DNA of 64,000 bases from a bacterium YEK0313 (GTDB lineage: Bacteria; Pseudomonadota; Alphaproteobacteria; Rhizobiales; Phreatobacteraceae), in NCBI GenBank assembly GCA_000751295.2, contig CCMO02000001.1, positions 1,599,501 to 1,663,500 of the forward strand, written 5' to 3'. Both the position numbers and the translations under genes were made by a program. The first letter of the stretch is position 1. Every line of letters starts with the position of its first letter. Of the stretch, positions 8,234-17,354 are shown piece after piece. The notes under the pieces were generated by a model that worked only from the letters and a program-made list of their open reading frames with translations, was not told where the DNA came from and did not search any database.

Positions 8234-9205
8234 ATGCCAGGACCTGCCAGGGACAATGCCTCGAGCGGCGGAGCCATTGCCTATCCGCGCGGCCGCATCG
8301 CCGGCGTCGCGCTCGCTCTCGCCGTTTCGGCCACCGCGCCGGACCTCGCCGCCGCGCAGGTCTCCCTGCCGCCGATGAATCTTGGCGACAGCAGCATTCA
8401 GGACGCAATCGCCGGGCCCGGCTTCGCCTTGCAGGAGACCATCGGTTTCAGCCGCGCGACGCGTTTTCGCGATGCCCGCGGCGGCCTCGCCGGCCAGCCG
8501 GGCGGGCTGACGGCCGCCTCCGTCCTGACCCAGCTCATCTACGTCTCCGAGCACAGGTTCCTCGGCGCCTATTGGGGCGCGGAAATCATCATCCCCCTCG
8601 CCCATGCGGCGCTCCGGCCGGGCGGCGGCGCGGCGCGGAGCGACGCCGCGATCGGCGACATCTTCGTCAGCCCGGTCATGCTGCAATGGCCGAAGACCAT
8701 GCTGTTCGGGCGGCCGTTCTGGCAGAGGCTCAATCTGAACGTCACCCTGCCGACCGGCGCCTATGACCGGCTCGCGCCGGTCAATATCGGTACCAATGCC
8801 TGGGTGCTCAACCCGCACTATGCCTTCACCTACGAGATTTCCGACGACTGGGAGGTGAGCGGCCGCCTGCATTATCTCTGGGCGAGCGCCAATGCCGATC
8901 CGCCCGCGGCCTTGAAGGCGCGGTGGATCCAGGCCGGCCAAGCCATCCACGTCAATGCCTCCATTTCGCGCGCCTTCGGCGACAATCTGCGCATCGGGCT
9001 CTCCGGCTATTACCTGCGGCAGATCACCGACGACCGCATCGATGCAGTCCGCGTCGGCGGCCGCGAGCAGGTACTGGGCCTCGGGCCCGTGGTCAAATGG
9101 CAGGCGGGCCGGACCGCGCTGGTCGCGGCGGCCTATTGGGAAATGCTGGCGCGGGATCGGCCCGAGGGCTGGCGGCTCAGCCTGCGCGTCGCCCGGGGCT
9201 TCTGA
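8234..9205 (+). CDS. Outer-membrane protein of the MetA-pathway/SphA type
   Basis: About 323 residues. The ATG at 8234 follows GGGGGAA and begins a signal peptide (RIAGVALALAVSA, cleavage near AAAQ). The mature part has alternating beta-strand segments (LNLNVTLPTGAYD, HYAFTYEISDDWEVSGRLHYLW, GLSGYYLRQIT) and ends RLSLRVARGF with a terminal aromatic residue, as in outer-membrane beta barrels. This matches the 'MetA-pathway of phenol degradation' transporter family, which may pass hydrophobic or aromatic compounds. The substrate cannot be read from the sequence. The next gene, LysR, is convergent. Confidence 0.75.
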   Translation: MPGPARDNASSGGAIAYPRGRIAGVALALAVSATAPDLAAAQVSLPPMNLGDSSIQDAIAGPGFALQETIGFSRATRFRDARGGLAGQPGGLTAASVLTQLIYVSEHRFLGAYWGAEIIIPLAHAALRPGGGAARSDAAIGDIFVSPVMLQWPKTMLFGRPFWQRLNLNVTLPTGAYDRLAPVNIGTNAWVLNPHYAFTYEISDDWEVSGRLHYLWASANADPPAALKARWIQAGQAIHVNASISRAFGDNLRIGLSGYYLRQITDDRIDAVRVGGREQVLGLGPVVKWQAGRTALVAAAYWEMLARDRPEGWRLSLRVARGF

Positions 9206-9223
9206 GAACCCGTGGCGCCGGCC

Positions 9224-10138
9224 TCATTCCCCGTGCGCGATGATGACCTTCAGGTGCTCGCGGAATGCCCGCGCCGCCGGACCGAGCGGCTTGTCGAGGC
9301 GGTGCGCGAGATAGACCTCCTGCGGATATTGCGCATCGCGGCCGAGCGACGTGGTGGCGATCCGGACGAGCCGCCCTGCGGCAATATCGTCCCGGATCAG
9401 CCAGGACGGCAGCCGTCCCCAGCCGAGGCCCGCAGCGATGAGCCGATATTTGGTGTCCTGCGTGTTGACCCGACAGGTGCGCGGCGACAGCACGTTGAAC
9501 TCGCGGCCTTCGGACAGGGGCGTCGGATCGGACAGCACGATCTGCAGGTGATCGGCGAGCTCGGCGACCTCGACCGGCGCATCGGCCGACCGCAGGGCGA
9601 GCGGGTGGCCGGCCGCCGCGACGGCTACCTGCGTCACCGCGGTGATGGCTTCGAGCGCGATGCGGGGATGGCGGAAATCCTCGCCGACCATGACGGCGAG
9701 CAGGCTCCGGTCTTCGAGCAGCGCGGCCGGCGGACCGCCCATCGGCTCGACCGCCACGCGCAGGGCGACGGACGGGTAAGTCAGCCGCAGCGCGGCCAGG
9801 GCCGCGCCGATCTGGCCCATCGGAAACAGCGTGTCGACGGTGACCGAGAGCTCCAGCTCCACGCCGTGGCCAAGGCCCCTCGCCCGAGCCCGCATGGCGT
9901 CCACGCGCAGAAGAATGTCCCGGGCATTGGCGAGCAGGGCCTTGCCCTCGGGCGTGAGGATGGGCCTGTGCCCGGAGCGGTCGAACAGGATGACGCCGAG
10001 CTCGGCTTCCAGATTGGCGATGGCATGGCTCACCGCCGACTGCACCCGTGACAGCCGCTGCGCCGCCATGCGAAAGCTGCCGGTATCGGCGATCGCCACC
10101 AGGGCGCGCATCTGGTCGAGGGTCAGCGCATCTAGCAT
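9224..10138 (-). CDS. LysR-family transcriptional regulator
   Basis: A 304-residue LysR protein. The N-terminal helix-turn-helix (TGSFRMAAQRLSRVQSAVSHAIANLEAELGVILFDR) spans about residues 18-55, followed by the two-lobed co-inducer domain. It is divergent from the MFS gene at 10238, with about 100 bp between them that hold AT-rich sequence suited to an LTTR promoter. Control of that neighbour is the likely role. No ligand is evident. Confidence 0.9.
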   Translation of the reverse strand: MLDALTLDQMRALVAIADTGSFRMAAQRLSRVQSAVSHAIANLEAELGVILFDRSGHRPILTPEGKALLANARDILLRVDAMRARARGLGHGVELELSVTVDTLFPMGQIGAALAALRLTYPSVALRVAVEPMGGPPAALLEDRSLLAVMVGEDFRHPRIALEAITAVTQVAVAAAGHPLALRSADAPVEVAELADHLQIVLSDPTPLSEGREFNVLSPRTCRVNTQDTKYRLIAAGLGWGRLPSWLIRDDIAAGRLVRIATTSLGRDAQYPQEVYLAHRLDKPLGPAARAFREHLKVIIAHGE

Positions 10139-10237
10139 GATCGATTATTTCGATTGGTACGATGGATATTTTATCACTGCCATAGATCAATAAAAAGTAC
10201 GAAAAGCATGGTTTTCGCGCCTATCGGGGACCGCAGC

Positions 10238-11449
10238 ATGGCCACCATCCTGAGCACCGGAACACCCGCGGCCGAGCGCTCGGCCGTGCCCTGGGCGGCG
10301 GTGCTCGCCACGGTCGGCGCCGGCCTCGTCTCCGCGCTGCAGGTCGGCAAGGGCGCGATCGCCGCGCCGCTCTTGCAGTCGGCCTTCCAGGTCGACCTCG
10401 CCATGGTCGGATGGGTCACCTCGGTCTTCGCCATTCTGGGGCTCGTCGGCGGTATCGCCGCGGGCGCTCTGTCGGCCCGTTGGGGCGACCGGCGCATCCT
10501 GCTTGCCGGCCTGGTCGCGACGCTCGCCGGCGCCGGGCTCGGCAGCCAGGCGCCGAGCTACCAGATCCTGCTGTTCTCGCGCGTCCTCGAAGGCCTCGGC
10601 TTTCTCATGACCACCGTCGCGGCGCCCGCCGTCCTCAGGCAGATCGTGCCCGCGCCGCGCCAGAATTTCGTCTTCGCCCTCTGGAGCTGCTTCATGCCGA
10701 CCGGCATGGCGCTGGCTCTGCTCACCGGCCCGCTCTTCGCGTCGTGGCAGCAGATGTGGCTGGCCAGTGCGCTCGCAACGCTGCTCGCGCTCGCATGCGG
10801 GCTCGCGCTCATTCCGACCGGCGGCCGGCGAGACGATGCGCGGCCCGGCACTTTGCTGGCGGACGCCAGGCGCGTCGTGACGTCGCGCCCCGCCGTGCTG
10901 CTGGCAACCGCGATGATGCTCTACAGCGCGATGTTTTTCGCGGTCTTCAGTTTTCTGCCGATTCTGCTGATGGACCGCATCGGCGCCGGCGTCGGCCTTG
11001 CCGGTGTCCTCAGCGCGGTTGCGTCACTCGCCAATGTCGGCGGCAATCTCGGGGCCGGCCATCTGCTCGGCCGCGGCGCGAGCCGGCCGGCGCTGATCGG
11101 CATCGCCAGCGCGGTCATGGGGCTTGCGGCGATCGGCATCTTCGCCTTCTCCCTGCCGGGGGCGGCGGCCTTCGCGCTCTGCGTCCTGTTCGCCGGCATC
11201 GGCGGCATGATCCCGGCGACCATCCTGTCATCGACGCCGAAGGTCGTGCCCTCCGCTGCGCTCGTGGCGGTCGCGGTCGGTCTCGTCACGCAGGGCAACG
11301 GTCTCGGCCAGGTTCTCGCCCCCATCGCCATCGGCGCGGCGATCGAAACCTATGGCTGGTCTGCTCCGGCCGTCGTCGTCCCCCTCCTTGCCGTCCTCAC
11401 CATCGCCGTGGCGCGTGCGATGCGCGGCACCGCCGTCGCCAGGGCCTGA
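10238..11449 (+). CDS. MFS transporter, likely LysR-controlled
   Basis: About 403 residues with twelve hydrophobic segments and the conserved MFS loop GALSARWGDRR near residue 75. The frame is open from 10154, but the ATG at 10238 has GGGGA seven bases upstream; the ATG at 10208 is the alternative. It probably moves a small solute by proton coupling in the inner membrane (the general role of the cyanate/CynX-like and drug-exporter branches). The divergent LysR gene is the presumed regulator. The substrate is unknown. Confidence 0.82.
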   Translation: MATILSTGTPAAERSAVPWAAVLATVGAGLVSALQVGKGAIAAPLLQSAFQVDLAMVGWVTSVFAILGLVGGIAAGALSARWGDRRILLAGLVATLAGAGLGSQAPSYQILLFSRVLEGLGFLMTTVAAPAVLRQIVPAPRQNFVFALWSCFMPTGMALALLTGPLFASWQQMWLASALATLLALACGLALIPTGGRRDDARPGTLLADARRVVTSRPAVLLATAMMLYSAMFFAVFSFLPILLMDRIGAGVGLAGVLSAVASLANVGGNLGAGHLLGRGASRPALIGIASAVMGLAAIGIFAFSLPGAAAFALCVLFAGIGGMIPATILSSTPKVVPSAALVAVAVGLVTQGNGLGQVLAPIAIGAAIETYGWSAPAVVVPLLAVLTIAVARAMRGTAVARA

Positions 11450-11478
11450 GGCGAAACCACGATCCGGCTGGGTGGCGC

Positions 11479-12246
11479 TCAGAACAGCGAGACGCCCGTC
11501 AGCTGCGTGAGCCGCTCCACCAGCGCGTCCTGAAAATCGGCATCGGATACGTCAGGCGCGGGAGCCTGCTGCCGGCGATGATGCCAATAGCGCCCGCTGA
11601 CCTTGGCGGCGGGGTCCTCGCTCACGGCGAGCCAGGTCTGCGTGAGATGGCCCTTCTCCAGATCATCCGGGGCGCCCGGCCCGCCCATGCGCGTCGGCAC
11701 CCAGCCCGGATCGACGGCGTTGCTGAGGACGTCGGGCCAGCGCCGGGCGACCGCGAAGGCGAGCGTGGTGACATGGAGCTTGCTGTCCGAATAGGCGCGC
11801 GTCGCATCCCAGCGCCGCTCCCGCCAGTCGATGTCGTGGAGCGCCCGCGAGCCGCCCCGGTGCATGCCGCTGCTGAGATAAACGAGGCGTCCGGGCCGCT
11901 CGATCAGCGCGGTCAGCATGAACGGCGCCAGCGTGTTGACCGCGACAATGCCGGCATGGCCTTCCCGGGTCGGCTGCCGGTCGGGTGTCGCATAGAGGCC
12001 GGCATTGTGGATGACGGCGTCCATCCGGCCGAAGGCATTGACCTGGTCGGCGATGGTGCGGGTCTCGGCGGCGCTGGCAAGATCGCCGACCACGGTGCCG
12101 AGCGCTCGCGGCGCGAGTTCGGCGAGCGCCGCGGCGCGCACAGCCGAGCGGGCATGCAGCACGACCTCATGGCCTTCGCGCAGAAGGGTCTGCGCGGCCG
12201 CGCGACCAAGGCCTTCCGTGCTGCCGGTGACAAAGATGCGGGCCAT
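11479..12246 (-). CDS. Short-chain dehydrogenase/reductase
   Basis: Classical SDR fold in about 255 residues. The cofactor motif TGSTEGLG is at the N-terminus, followed by NAG and the active-site Ser (LSSG) with YSDSK. It should oxidise or reduce a carbonyl/hydroxyl compound with NAD(P). The ATG at 12246 has a GGAGGG site; an in-frame ATG five codons earlier lacks one. The stop faces the MFS gene at 10238, tail to tail. The substrate is unknown. Confidence 0.87.
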   Translation of the reverse strand: MARIFVTGSTEGLGRAAAQTLLREGHEVVLHARSAVRAAALAELAPRALGTVVGDLASAAETRTIADQVNAFGRMDAVIHNAGLYATPDRQPTREGHAGIVAVNTLAPFMLTALIERPGRLVYLSSGMHRGGSRALHDIDWRERRWDATRAYSDSKLHVTTLAFAVARRWPDVLSNAVDPGWVPTRMGGPGAPDDLEKGHLTQTWLAVSEDPAAKVSGRYWHHRRQQAPAPDVSDADFQDALVERLTQLTGVSLF

Positions 12247-12283
12247 GGCAGATCCCTCCACGCTTTGCGGGCCAGGCTGGATC

Positions 12284-12346
12284 TCATATCAGCTTGAGGC
12301 CCTTGAAGCTGGCATGGCCTTCGCGCCCAACGATGATGTGATCTCC
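12284..12346 (-). pseudogene. radC: radC 3' fragment (last about 20 codons)
   Basis: The minus strand reads GDHIIVGREGHASFKGLKLI followed by a stop, the C-terminal end of RadC/JAB-domain proteins. No catalytic part remains upstream. The same end occurs in the larger fragment at 14325, diverged in sequence, so two radC tails flank the MFS_3 gene. Confidence 0.7.
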
Positions 12347-12538
12347 CGCTTTGGCCCGGGACGATCGCGGTCCGGCCTTGTCCGCGCCGCCGGCATTAAA
12401 TTGCGAAGCCGATGGCAAGGCATTCCGGCCGTCCTCGGCCTCCTGACGGGGCGCGATCAGCCGCGGACGGATCACAAGACCGCATGAAGCCCGCAAGGCG
12501 CGGCTTCCCATCGCCCGCCGGCATGCTCTAACTGTGAC

Positions 12539-14248
12539 ATGCCGCACGAGCCTGCCACACAGACCACGGCCGAGACCGCCGAAGCCGACCTTGCCGCCGC
12601 GGGCCTGAAACCGCACGACGGCCGCTATTCCGCCTTTGCGCCGCTGCGCCAGCCGATCTTCCGTGCGGTCTGGATCGCCAGCCTTGCCTCGAACTTCGGC
12701 GGTCTCGTCCAGATGGTCGGCGCCGCCTGGCTGATGACCTCGCTGTCCGATTCGCCGCACATGGTCGCGCTGGTCCAGGCCTCGACCACGCTGCCGGTGA
12801 TGATGTTCTCGCTGGCCGCCGGCGCCATCGCGGACAATTACGACCGCCGATGCATCCTGCTGACGGCGCAGGGCTTCATGCTCGTCGTTTCGACCATGCT
12901 GGCGGTCTTCGCCTGGTTCGGGCTGCTCTCGCCCTGGCTGCTGCTCGGCTTCACCTTCCTGATCGGCTGCGGCAACGCGCTCAACAACCCGGCCTGGCAG
13001 TCCTCGGTCGGCGACATGGTGCCGCGCCCCGAACTGCCGGCGGCGGTGACGCTGAACAGCGTCGCCTTCAACATCGCCCGCAGCGTCGGCCCGGCGATCG
13101 GCGGCGCCATCGTCGCCGCCTTCGGCGCGGTCGCCGCCTTCGTCGTCAATGCCTTCAGCTATATCGGCCTGCTCACCGTGCTGGCCCGCTGGCAGCCCCC
13201 GCATGTCGAGCGCGTGCTGCCGCGCGAGACGTTCTGGCTCGCGATGAGCGCGGGTCTGCGCTATGTCGCGATGTCGCCGAATATCCGCGCCGTCCTGCTG
13301 CGCGCCTTCCTCTTCGGCTTCGGCGGCATTGTCGGCCTCGCCCTGATGCCGCTGGTCGCCCGCGATCTCGTGCGCGGCGGCCCGCTGACATTCGGCATCC
13401 TGCTCGGAGCCTTCGGCGCCGGCGCGGTCGCCGGCGCCTTCGTCAGCGCCAGGCTGCGCCGCCGCTTCAGCACCGAGGCCCTCGTGCGCCTGACCTTCCT
13501 CGCCTATGCGGCCGCGGCCCTGGTGGTGGGACTGAGCCCGACCCTGTGGCTCACCATGCCGGCGCTTGGCGTCGGTGGCGCCTGCTGGGTGCTGGCGCTC
13601 TCGACCTTCAATTCGACAGTGCAGCTGTCGGCGCCGCGCTGGGTGGTGGGTCGCGCGCTCGCGCTCTACCAGATGGCCGCTTTCGGCGGCATGGCCGCGG
13701 GCAGCTGGGCCTGGGGCTGGGTCACCCTCCAATCCGGACCGGCCGGTGGCCTGTGGGCGGCGGCCGTCGCCCTCGTCTGCGGCGCCGCCGCCGGGCTGCG
13801 CTATCACCTGCCGCCGCTCGAGGCGCTCAATCTCGATCCGCTCAGCCGCTGGCGGGAGCCCGAGGTCGCGGTCGATATCGAGCCGCGCAGCGGCCCGGTC
13901 TTCGTCACCATCGAATGGCGCATCCGGCAGGAGGACGTTGTCGAGTTCCTCAAGGCGATGGAGGAGCGCCGGCGCATCCGCCGCCGCGACGGCGCGCGCC
14001 ACTGGGCGCTGCTGCGCGACCTGACCGATGCCGAGCTCTGGATCGAGCGCTACGACAGCCCGACCTGGGTCGAATATGTCCGCCAGGCCCAGCGCGTCAC
14101 CCAGGCCGACGCCGAGATCGGCGACCGGGTCAGGGATCTGCATATCGGGCCCGAGCCGCCGGTCGTGCACCGCATGGTCGAGCGCCAGACCGGCGTGCTG
14201 CCGCCCGAGGTGCTGCGCGCGACCCGCCAGGCGCAGGCATCGCCCTGA
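12539..14248 (+). CDS. MFS_3-family exporter with a C-terminal cytoplasmic domain
   Basis: A 569-residue protein. Residues 40-430 form an MFS domain of the EntS/MFS_3 type (PIFRAVWIASLASNFGGLVQMVGAAWLM; DNYDRR loop; NNPAWQSSVGDMVPR). The last 130 residues (VFVTIEWRIRQEDVVEFLKAMEERRRIRRRDGARHW) form a soluble ferredoxin-like or antibiotic-monooxygenase-like domain often fused to this family. Drug or siderophore efflux across the inner membrane is the usual role. It lies between two radC fragments, suggesting insertion at radC followed by decay. Confidence 0.85.
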   Translation: MPHEPATQTTAETAEADLAAAGLKPHDGRYSAFAPLRQPIFRAVWIASLASNFGGLVQMVGAAWLMTSLSDSPHMVALVQASTTLPVMMFSLAAGAIADNYDRRCILLTAQGFMLVVSTMLAVFAWFGLLSPWLLLGFTFLIGCGNALNNPAWQSSVGDMVPRPELPAAVTLNSVAFNIARSVGPAIGGAIVAAFGAVAAFVVNAFSYIGLLTVLARWQPPHVERVLPRETFWLAMSAGLRYVAMSPNIRAVLLRAFLFGFGGIVGLALMPLVARDLVRGGPLTFGILLGAFGAGAVAGAFVSARLRRRFSTEALVRLTFLAYAAAALVVGLSPTLWLTMPALGVGGACWVLALSTFNSTVQLSAPRWVVGRALALYQMAAFGGMAAGSWAWGWVTLQSGPAGGLWAAAVALVCGAAAGLRYHLPPLEALNLDPLSRWREPEVAVDIEPRSGPVFVTIEWRIRQEDVVEFLKAMEERRRIRRRDGARHWALLRDLTDAELWIERYDSPTWVEYVRQAQRVTQADAEIGDRVRDLHIGPEPPVVHRMVERQTGVLPPEVLRATRQAQASP

Positions 14249-14324
14249 GCGGCGGCGGCGGATCGGCTTGGTCGCGCTGGGGCCTTGGGCCGTAGCGCGC
14301 TTGCCGAATTGAATTCCGACCGCG

Positions 14325-14489
14325 TCAGATCAGCTTGAGACCCTTGAAGCTGACATGGCCGTCGCGGCCGACGATGATGTGGTCGTGGACGGCGACCCCG
14401 AGCGGACGCGCAATATCCGCGATCGCTTTCGTCATCTCGATATCGGCGCGCGAGGGCGTCGGATCGCCGGACGGATGGTTGTGCACCAT
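14325..14489 (-). pseudogene. radC: radC 3' fragment with the JAB catalytic motif
   Basis: Reads MVHNHPSGDPTPSRADIEMT and continues to HDHIIVGRDGHVSFKGLKLI, the last third of RadC, including the metal-binding HNHPSGDP site. Upstream of about 14490 the frame runs into unrelated AT-rich sequence with no RadC N-terminal domain. The gene is therefore truncated, and the break probably marks the left junction of the mobile region. Confidence 0.8.
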
Positions 14490-14560
14490 CCATATGGTCC
14501 GCATAACGTGTTGATTTATATGATCTACTTCGCTTAGAGGTGCCGAATGGTTCCGGGGAT
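14490..14560. other. Probable left junction of the genomic island
   Basis: RadC homology stops at about 14490 and the sequence becomes AT-rich (cgtgttgatttatatgatc). To the left lie chromosome-type, very GC-rich genes; to the right an AlpA-like gene and a less GC-rich cargo. No att repeat can be defined because the other end is outside the window. Confidence 0.45.
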
Positions 14561-14592
14561 TGGGGGCGGTTCGCGATGACCGAGCGTGACGA

Positions 14593-14823
14593 TCACGGCT
14601 GATCATACGTGCGCTCTTCGAGGCCCTTTGATGCACGGCACTGGACCTTATTCTTTTCGTCCCACGCATCAAGCTCATCGAGGGGATAAAGCACAGCTTT
14701 GCCAATTTTCACGTAGGACGGTCCGAGACGCATCGCGCGCCAATTTCGAAGAGTCCCGACTGAAATGCCGCCACGGTAGCGTTCAGCCACCTCGTCAGGG
14801 GTAAGGAATTTGCTATCTGACAC
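14593..14823 (-). CDS. AlpA/excisionase-type helix-turn-helix protein at the island edge
   Basis: A 76-residue protein beginning SDSKFLTPDEVAERYRGGISVGTLRNWRAMRLGPSY: a MerR/AlpA-like winged helix, followed by the beta-wing VKIGKAVLYPLDELDAW. A GTG start at 14823 has GGAGG five bases upstream; an earlier in-frame start at 14844 has none. Such proteins act as excisionases or phage-type regulators. Its place 100 bp from the truncated radC fits a role at an element end, but no integrase is beside it. Confidence 0.75.
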   Translation of the reverse strand: MSDSKFLTPDEVAERYRGGISVGTLRNWRAMRLGPSYVKIGKAVLYPLDELDAWDEKNKVQCRASKGLEERTYDQP

Positions 14824-14859
14824 TATCGCCTCCTTCGGCTGCACGATCCAGGCCGTCCC

Positions 14860-15286
14860 GCCGCGTCTTCAGTTGATCGTAGCGGTAGTCTCCTCAGGCC
14901 GCTTTCGGGCTTGTATTTGAGTGCCCGGAATCGGTGCCTCACGCTTCCGCACGGACATACATGCTGCGTCATTCACAGCCGTGGAAGGTGTTCCGGGCAG
15001 GTGTCGGAGAAACGGATAGCGTAGGGGGCACATAGGCGGGTTCGGCCGCGATGCCTTCGCCAGCGCCCGGCGCCGGTCAGATGCTGCGCTATGGAATTGT
15101 GGGCCGTTCCGGTGGGGACTTTGTAGCGGGTGTGCGGGCGAGGAAAGAAACGCCTTTTGTCCAAATATGAGGCTCGGCCCAGCCGCTACCCCGTCCTGTG
15201 ATAAGCCATCTATGTTGGACTAGCCATCGCGTTCACCGAGCATACGGTGCTGGCTCGGGGGAAGGATGCCTAAGCGCTCTTTCAGG
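14860..15286. other. Stretch without a recognisable gene
   Basis: About 430 bp between the HTH gene and msrA. The small open frames here match nothing known to me and lack ribosome sites. I see no integrase remnant and no tRNA. It may hold promoter or attachment sequences. Confidence 0.4.
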
Positions 15287-15772
15287 CTATCTGGGCAGAG
15301 CAAACGCTGAATAGTGCTGTCGAATATACGCCAGCTTCGGATCAATGTAGCGCTGACAGAAAGGCCTACTCGGATCGGTTCGATAGTAGTTCTGGTAGCG
15401 CGCATCCGACGCCTTAAAGCCTGCAAACGATAGCACCAAGGTGTGCACTGTCTCGCTAGACTCTTCGCCCAAGCGGGCAACCGCTTGCTCAGCTTCATGT
15501 CGCTGGCTCTCTTCAAATATGTAAATTGCACTGCGGTATTTGCTTTGGAGCGAACGGGCTCGAGTGGCGGAGTGCGTCCTGAGATGGACCTCGGACAGCG
15601 TCGTCAATCCAATGACCGTGGGATCGAAGGTGACGATCACCCCCTCCGCCCAGGTGTCTGCCGGCGCCATCGATTGTAGAAAACCCTGGTCGACCTGCGT
15701 GACGCCGCGCAACGCTTGGAAAACACCCTCGGTGCACCAGTGGCAGCCTCCACCAAAGCCGACCTTTGCCAT
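15287..15772 (-). CDS. msrA: Peptide-methionine (S)-S-oxide reductase, GCHWC type
   Basis: About 161 residues. The active site is GGGCHWCTE in place of the common GCFWG/E, a variant with a second Cys three residues after the catalytic one. TVIGLTTLSEVHLRTHS and the YRSAIYIF segment are typical MsrA. It reduces the S epimer of methionine sulfoxide in oxidised proteins or free Met. The ATG at 15772 follows GGAG and sits one base after the stop of the hydrolase upstream, so the two are co-transcribed. First of three MsrA proteins in the island. Confidence 0.88.
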   Translation of the reverse strand: MAKVGFGGGCHWCTEGVFQALRGVTQVDQGFLQSMAPADTWAEGVIVTFDPTVIGLTTLSEVHLRTHSATRARSLQSKYRSAIYIFEESQRHEAEQAVARLGEESSETVHTLVLSFAGFKASDARYQNYYRTDPSRPFCQRYIDPKLAYIRQHYSAFALPR

Positions 15773-15774
15773 CC

Positions 15775-16629
15775 TCAACTCCTACGCAAAGGCACAACGG
15801 CTGGGCCGGACTTATCGAGCTGGCGGACGAACGCGATGATCCGCTGTCCGACATCGTCCGCCATTTCTACATGAGGGTAGTGCCCGGCGCCCGCAACAAT
15901 CATGGTTTCGGCATTGAGCCTCGAAGCCAAGCTCCGAGCTTCTTCGACGGGGTCCGGGAAGTCTGGATCCTTCGAGCCCATCACGATGAGGCTCGGCACG
16001 GAGACTTCGTCTAGGATCGCTGCGGTGTCAGACTTCGACAATGACAGCATCTTCAAGAGAGCCTGCATGCGTTTTGGCTCTCGGAGGTTTGCGGCGATTG
16101 CCGCTTTCACTTCAGCATGATCCGGTGCCGGCTTCGTCGGAAAAAGGCTGCTCCAGTACGTGGTCCAGAACCAAGTACGCCACGGGCCTGCGCATCCGAG
16201 CGAGAGGACAAGTTTCTGGATCGTCTTGAGGGGAAGATCGCGGACAATCGGCCCGAGCAGCACCACCCCGTTGACGAGGCCAGGAGACTCCCTGGCAGCC
16301 CAGAGCGCAGACCCGGCCGCGAACGAGTTGCCCATGATCGTGGCTGGACCGGCACCCAACTGTTGGAGGATGGAGATGGCGTCACGGCTGACCGCTCGCG
16401 CAGAGTAGTCCGGCCACTCGGCCGACGATTCTCCGAACCCGCGGACGTCCATCGTCACCACTCGGCATCCCGCATGCTGCAGCATAGGCTTCACGAGGCG
16501 GTACTCGGATCGCAAGTCGCCCATTCCCGGAATTCCGATGACGACAGGTCCGGTTCCGCCCGTGTCGTCGAAGGCTATCCTACCACTCTCTGTCTCCATA
16601 AACTGGGTCTGCGCATCGTTAGACGCCAT
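15775..16629 (-). CDS. Alpha/beta hydrolase
   Basis: About 284 residues with the alpha/beta-hydrolase fold: oxyanion loop GIPGMGDLRSEYR, nucleophile elbow MGNSFAAG with Ser near residue 100 (a G-x-S-x-A form), an Asp in the MGSKDPDFPDP loop and a C-terminal His (GAGHYPHVE). It probably cleaves an ester, lactone or similar bond; the substrate is unknown. It lies between dps and msrA on the same strand, with the msrA start touching its stop, so it belongs to the oxidative-stress operon dps-hydrolase-msrA. Confidence 0.83.
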   Translation of the reverse strand: MASNDAQTQFMETESGRIAFDDTGGTGPVVIGIPGMGDLRSEYRLVKPMLQHAGCRVVTMDVRGFGESSAEWPDYSARAVSRDAISILQQLGAGPATIMGNSFAAGSALWAARESPGLVNGVVLLGPIVRDLPLKTIQKLVLSLGCAGPWRTWFWTTYWSSLFPTKPAPDHAEVKAAIAANLREPKRMQALLKMLSLSKSDTAAILDEVSVPSLIVMGSKDPDFPDPVEEARSLASRLNAETMIVAGAGHYPHVEMADDVGQRIIAFVRQLDKSGPAVVPLRRS

Positions 16630-16658
16630 GAAACGATCCGATCCGTTGAGCAGCAATC

Positions 16659-17153
16659 CTATCGGCTGACTTCGAAAAGAAACCACGCACGGCGTTCCGC
16701 CTCGTCGGTCCAGGTATCGATCAGGCCGGAGGTCGCATTGTCCTTCGCCTGGTCGGCGACGTCCTTTGCGCGACGCAGCGACTCGACCATGTGAAGATTA
16801 TCAGCGCGCAATTCCGCCAGCATGTCCTGAGGCGTGACGAACTCCGCGTCGTTGTCCTTGATCGTCTGGTGGCGGGCGATATCGCCGATCGATCGGATGG
16901 TCGTATTACCGGTCTTCCGGGCGCGCTCAGCCATAGCATCGGTAGCAGCGAGGATCTCCGCAGCTTGCTCGTCGAGAAGCAGGTGGTAGTCCCTGAAGTA
17001 CGGGCCCGAGACATGCCAGTGAAAGTTCTTGGTCTTGAGGTAGACCGCATAGCTGTTCGCCAAAATGATCTTCAGCGCATCCGCGACCGTCATGGTCGCG
17101 CTTTCGTCCAGGTCAGATGGTGAAGGCGCGGTTTCAGCACTGGAGTCTGTCAT
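16659..17153 (-). CDS. dps: Dps/ferritin-like DNA-protection protein
   Basis: A 164-residue ferritin-like protein. KNFHWHVSGPYFRDYHLLLDEQAAEI near residues 42-67 carries the Dps ferroxidase ligands (His, Asp, Glu). Dps dodecamers oxidise Fe(II) with H2O2 and shield DNA. The ATG at 17153 has GAGGA upstream; the in-frame extension to 17210 has none. An LTTR-like box lies 110 bp upstream (17263). It leads a likely operon with the hydrolase and msrA. Confidence 0.92.
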   Translation of the reverse strand: MTDSSAETAPSPSDLDESATMTVADALKIILANSYAVYLKTKNFHWHVSGPYFRDYHLLLDEQAAEILAATDAMAERARKTGNTTIRSIGDIARHQTIKDNDAEFVTPQDMLAELRADNLHMVESLRRAKDVADQAKDNATSGLIDTWTDEAERRAWFLFEVSR

Positions 17154-17260
17154 CGCTTGGACTTCCTCAATGATGGCTTGCACAAGAGACCAGCGCCGAT
17201 TCTTTCGCACGCTAAGGTACAGAAAATGAATTTACCTCAGGACGAAGTCCAATGACCTGT

Positions 17261-17279
17261 AACTATAGTTTCGATAGTT
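17261..17279. promoter_or_regulatory. LTTR-type box upstream of dps
   Basis: Inverted repeat with arms AACTAT and ATAGTT around AGTTTCG, core TATAGTTTCGATA (T-N11-A). The same core is found near the molybdoenzyme operon and msrB. It lies 110 bp from the dps start. Confidence 0.65.
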
Positions 17280-17354
17280 CAGGCGACCAGAAAGGAGCCT
17301 AGGGGCCCAGGTTCGCGCCCATCACGGTCACGGCGTTTAGCGGTGAAGCCAAGC

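Noticed and set aside
12284..14170. 628-codon minus-strand frame across the MFS_3 gene
   Set aside because: Only its last 20 codons (radC tail) look like protein; the rest is the shadow of the MFS_3 exporter.
14973..15164. 63-codon minus-strand ORF near the island edge
   Set aside because: No ribosome site and no resemblance to integrase or any family; kept only as unannotated stretch.
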